Below, in pieces: positions 13,501 through 14,776 of a stretch of 14,776 nucleotides of DNA. The translations under genes and the position numbers were made by a program. Source of the DNA: Desulfarculus sp. (GTDB lineage: Bacteria; Desulfobacterota; Desulfarculia; Desulfarculales; Desulfarculaceae). Position 1 is the stretch's first letter. Each line of letters starts with the position of its first letter. The stretch is taken from NCBI GenBank assembly GCA_020216805.1, contig JAIWNN010000040.1:1-14776 (forward strand), read 5' to 3'. The notes under the pieces were generated by a model. That model saw nothing but the letters and a program-made list of their open reading frames with translations, had not been told where the DNA came from and did no database searches.

Positions 13501-14427
13501 ATGGCCCAGATTGCGGTGGTGTTTCCCGGCCAGGGCTCCCAGTACGTCGGCATGGGCCAGGCCTTTTGCGAGGCCTCGGCCCAGGCGCGGGAGATCATGG
13601 CCCAGGCCGAGGCCATCAGCGGGCTGCCCATCGGCCGCCTGTGCCTCGAGGGCCCCCTGGACGAGCTGACCCTGACTGTCAATCTCCAGCCGGCGGTGGT
13701 GGCGGTGGACCTCTGCGCCTGGCTGGCCCTCCAGGCGGCCGGGGTGGCTCCGGTGGCCGTGGCCGGCCACAGCCTGGGCGAGTACCCCGCCCTGGTGGCG
13801 GCCGGAGCCATCAGCGCCGAAAAGTGCCTGGAACTGGTGAGCCTGCGCGGCCGGCTGATGGACCGCGAAGCCAACGCCAACCCCGGGGCCATGGCCGCGA
13901 TCATGGGGCTGGCGCCCGAGGACGTGGCCCAACTCTGCATCGACGCCGGCGGGGTGGTGCAGCCGGCCAACTACAACACCCCCCAGCAGACCGTGATCAC
14001 CGGCGCGGCGGCGGACGTGGCCCAGGCCAGCGCCCTGGCCAAGGAGCGCGGGGGCAAGGCCATCCCCTTGAAGGTCTCCGGGGCCTGGCACAGCCCCCTG
14101 ATGGCCCAGGCCGGGGTGGAGATGAAGGCCGCCCTGGCCGACGTGGAGTTCGCGCCCCTGACCTGCCTCCATGTCCCCAACTTGAGCGGCGAGCCCACCC
14201 GGGACCCGGCCCAGGCCAAAGATCAGCTCCGGGACCAGCTCACCAGTCCGGTGCGCTGGGTGCAGACCGTGGCGGCGCTGGTGGCGATGGGGGTGGACAC
14301 CTTCATCGAGGCCGGGCCCAAGAACGTGCTCAAGGGCCTGATCCAGAAATCCGCGCCGGAGTCGGTGCGCGTGTTCAACGTCGAGGACCCGGCCAGCCTG
14401 GAAAAGACCCTGGCCGAGTTGGGCTGA
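13501..14427 (+). CDS. fabD: Malonyl-CoA:acyl carrier protein transacylase
   Basis: 308 residues, the normal length (E. coli FabD is 309). It moves malonyl from CoA to acyl carrier protein to supply fatty-acid elongation. The start MAQIAVVFPGQGSQYVGMG is canonical, with GAGGAA 4 nt before the ATG. The nucleophile is Ser91 in GHSLGEY, the partner His197 in AWHSPLM, and the conserved Arg is in SLRGRLM; the NYNTPQQTVITG loop is also present. Other fab genes are not in the window; this copy stands before a ferredoxin gene, not in a fabHDG cluster. Confidence 0.96.
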   Translation: MAQIAVVFPGQGSQYVGMGQAFCEASAQAREIMAQAEAISGLPIGRLCLEGPLDELTLTVNLQPAVVAVDLCAWLALQAAGVAPVAVAGHSLGEYPALVAAGAISAEKCLELVSLRGRLMDREANANPGAMAAIMGLAPEDVAQLCIDAGGVVQPANYNTPQQTVITGAAADVAQASALAKERGGKAIPLKVSGAWHSPLMAQAGVEMKAALADVEFAPLTCLHVPNLSGEPTRDPAQAKDQLRDQLTSPVRWVQTVAALVAMGVDTFIEAGPKNVLKGLIQKSAPESVRVFNVEDPASLEKTLAELG

Positions 14428-14453
14428 TGCGCCCACAGCGAGGAAACGGCAAC

Positions 14454-14684
14454 ATGGCTTTGGTGGAGATCCTCTCCGAGCGCTGCAAGGGCTGCGGCCT
14501 GTGCGTGCAGGCCTGCCCCAAGCAGAACCTGTCCATCGGCGACAAGTTCAACGCCTCGGGCTACAACTACGTGGTGTGGAACGACCAGGGATGCACCGGG
14601 TGCGCCTTTTGCGCCGAGCTTTGTCCGGACATCGCCATCCGGGTCTACCGGCCCAAGAAGGAAAAGCAGGCCCATAAAGCCTGA
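14454..14684 (+). CDS. korD: Two-cluster 4Fe-4S ferredoxin, likely delta subunit of 2-oxoacid:ferredoxin oxidoreductase (KorD-like)
   Basis: 76 residues. Two [4Fe-4S] motifs are intact: C11-x2-C14-x2-C17-x3-C21-P and C47-x2-C50-x2-C53-x3-C57-P. The N-terminus VEILSERCKGCGLCVQACPK and the spacing between clusters match KorD/VorD subunits, which pass electrons from a thiamin-pyrophosphate 2-oxoacid decarboxylating core to ferredoxin. The ATG at 14454 is preferred (GAGG about 10 nt upstream); an alternative ATG at 14427 overlaps the fabD stop. The alpha and beta subunits would be expected just downstream, but the 92 bases after the stop show no gene start. A free ferredoxin is possible. Confidence 0.85.
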   Translation: MALVEILSERCKGCGLCVQACPKQNLSIGDKFNASGYNYVVWNDQGCTGCAFCAELCPDIAIRVYRPKKEKQAHKA

Positions 14685-14776
14685 CCCGGCCCCGCGCGGA
14701 GCGCGCCCCCACCCACGGGACGGCGCGGACCGCGCGGCGCTGGGCTTGGCCCGGGCGGACGCATCCGGCGCGCGCG
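14685..14776. other. Extremely G+C-rich tail without a recognisable gene
   Basis: The last 92 bases are far richer in G+C than the rest, with short repeats of GCGCGG and CCGCGCGG. No start codon with a plausible reading frame or terminator is visible. It could be an intergenic region before the next kor gene, or a poorly assembled contig end. Confidence 0.4.

Overview
The window looks like a chromosomal segment of a G+C-rich, strictly anaerobic bacterium, most likely a Desulfobacterota member (a Desulfarculales-like sulfate reducer is my guess). Three things point to an anaerobe: a ThiC-family enzyme under a cobalamin riboswitch, a Thi4 thiazole synthase of the His-type (sulfide-using) class, and a ferredoxin-like delta subunit of a 2-oxoacid:ferredoxin oxidoreductase. 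The taxonomic guess is inference from gene content and base composition. I see no mobile elements, CRISPR arrays, tRNAs or rRNAs.

Left part (1-5078). A ThiC-family gene, cut by the window edge, is read leftward behind a promoter, a cobalamin riboswitch and an intrinsic terminator. Cobalamin control suggests it is BzaF (5-hydroxybenzimidazole synthase, which makes the B12 lower ligand) and not the thiamin enzyme ThiC. Back to back with it, a cytoplasmic five-PAS histidine kinase is read rightward, followed by a THUMP-type rRNA methyltransferase.

Middle (5094-8665). Leftward genes are a stand-alone cyclic-nucleotide-binding-type domain protein, a class I aspartate aminotransferase with its own terminator, and a small PilZ (c-di-GMP) protein. 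Divergent from pilZ lies a TPP riboswitch and thi4. The window therefore holds two vitamin riboswitches in front of two enzymes from related vitamin chemistry, one sensing B12 and one sensing TPP. A hairpin terminator separates thi4 from the convergent glgC.

Right part (8690-14776). A tight leftward operon runs nitrilase-family amidohydrolase, then AI-2E/PerM-type membrane protein, then glgC (2-nt gap, then 4-nt overlap). Divergent from it is a pair with a 4-nt overlap: a GAF protein with a histidine-kinase phosphoacceptor helix but no ATPase domain, and a HIT-family nucleotide hydrolase. Then comes fabD behind a strong promoter and a leader hairpin, and finally a two-cluster ferredoxin (korD-like). 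The last 92 bases are extremely G+C-rich and hold no gene I can recognise.

The most interesting points are the B12-controlled ThiC homologue, the His-type Thi4 with a plausible anti-Shine-Dalgarno switch, the ATPase-less GAF-HisKA protein coupled to a HIT protein, the three-cysteine PAS domain, and a probably leaderless nitrilase mRNA.
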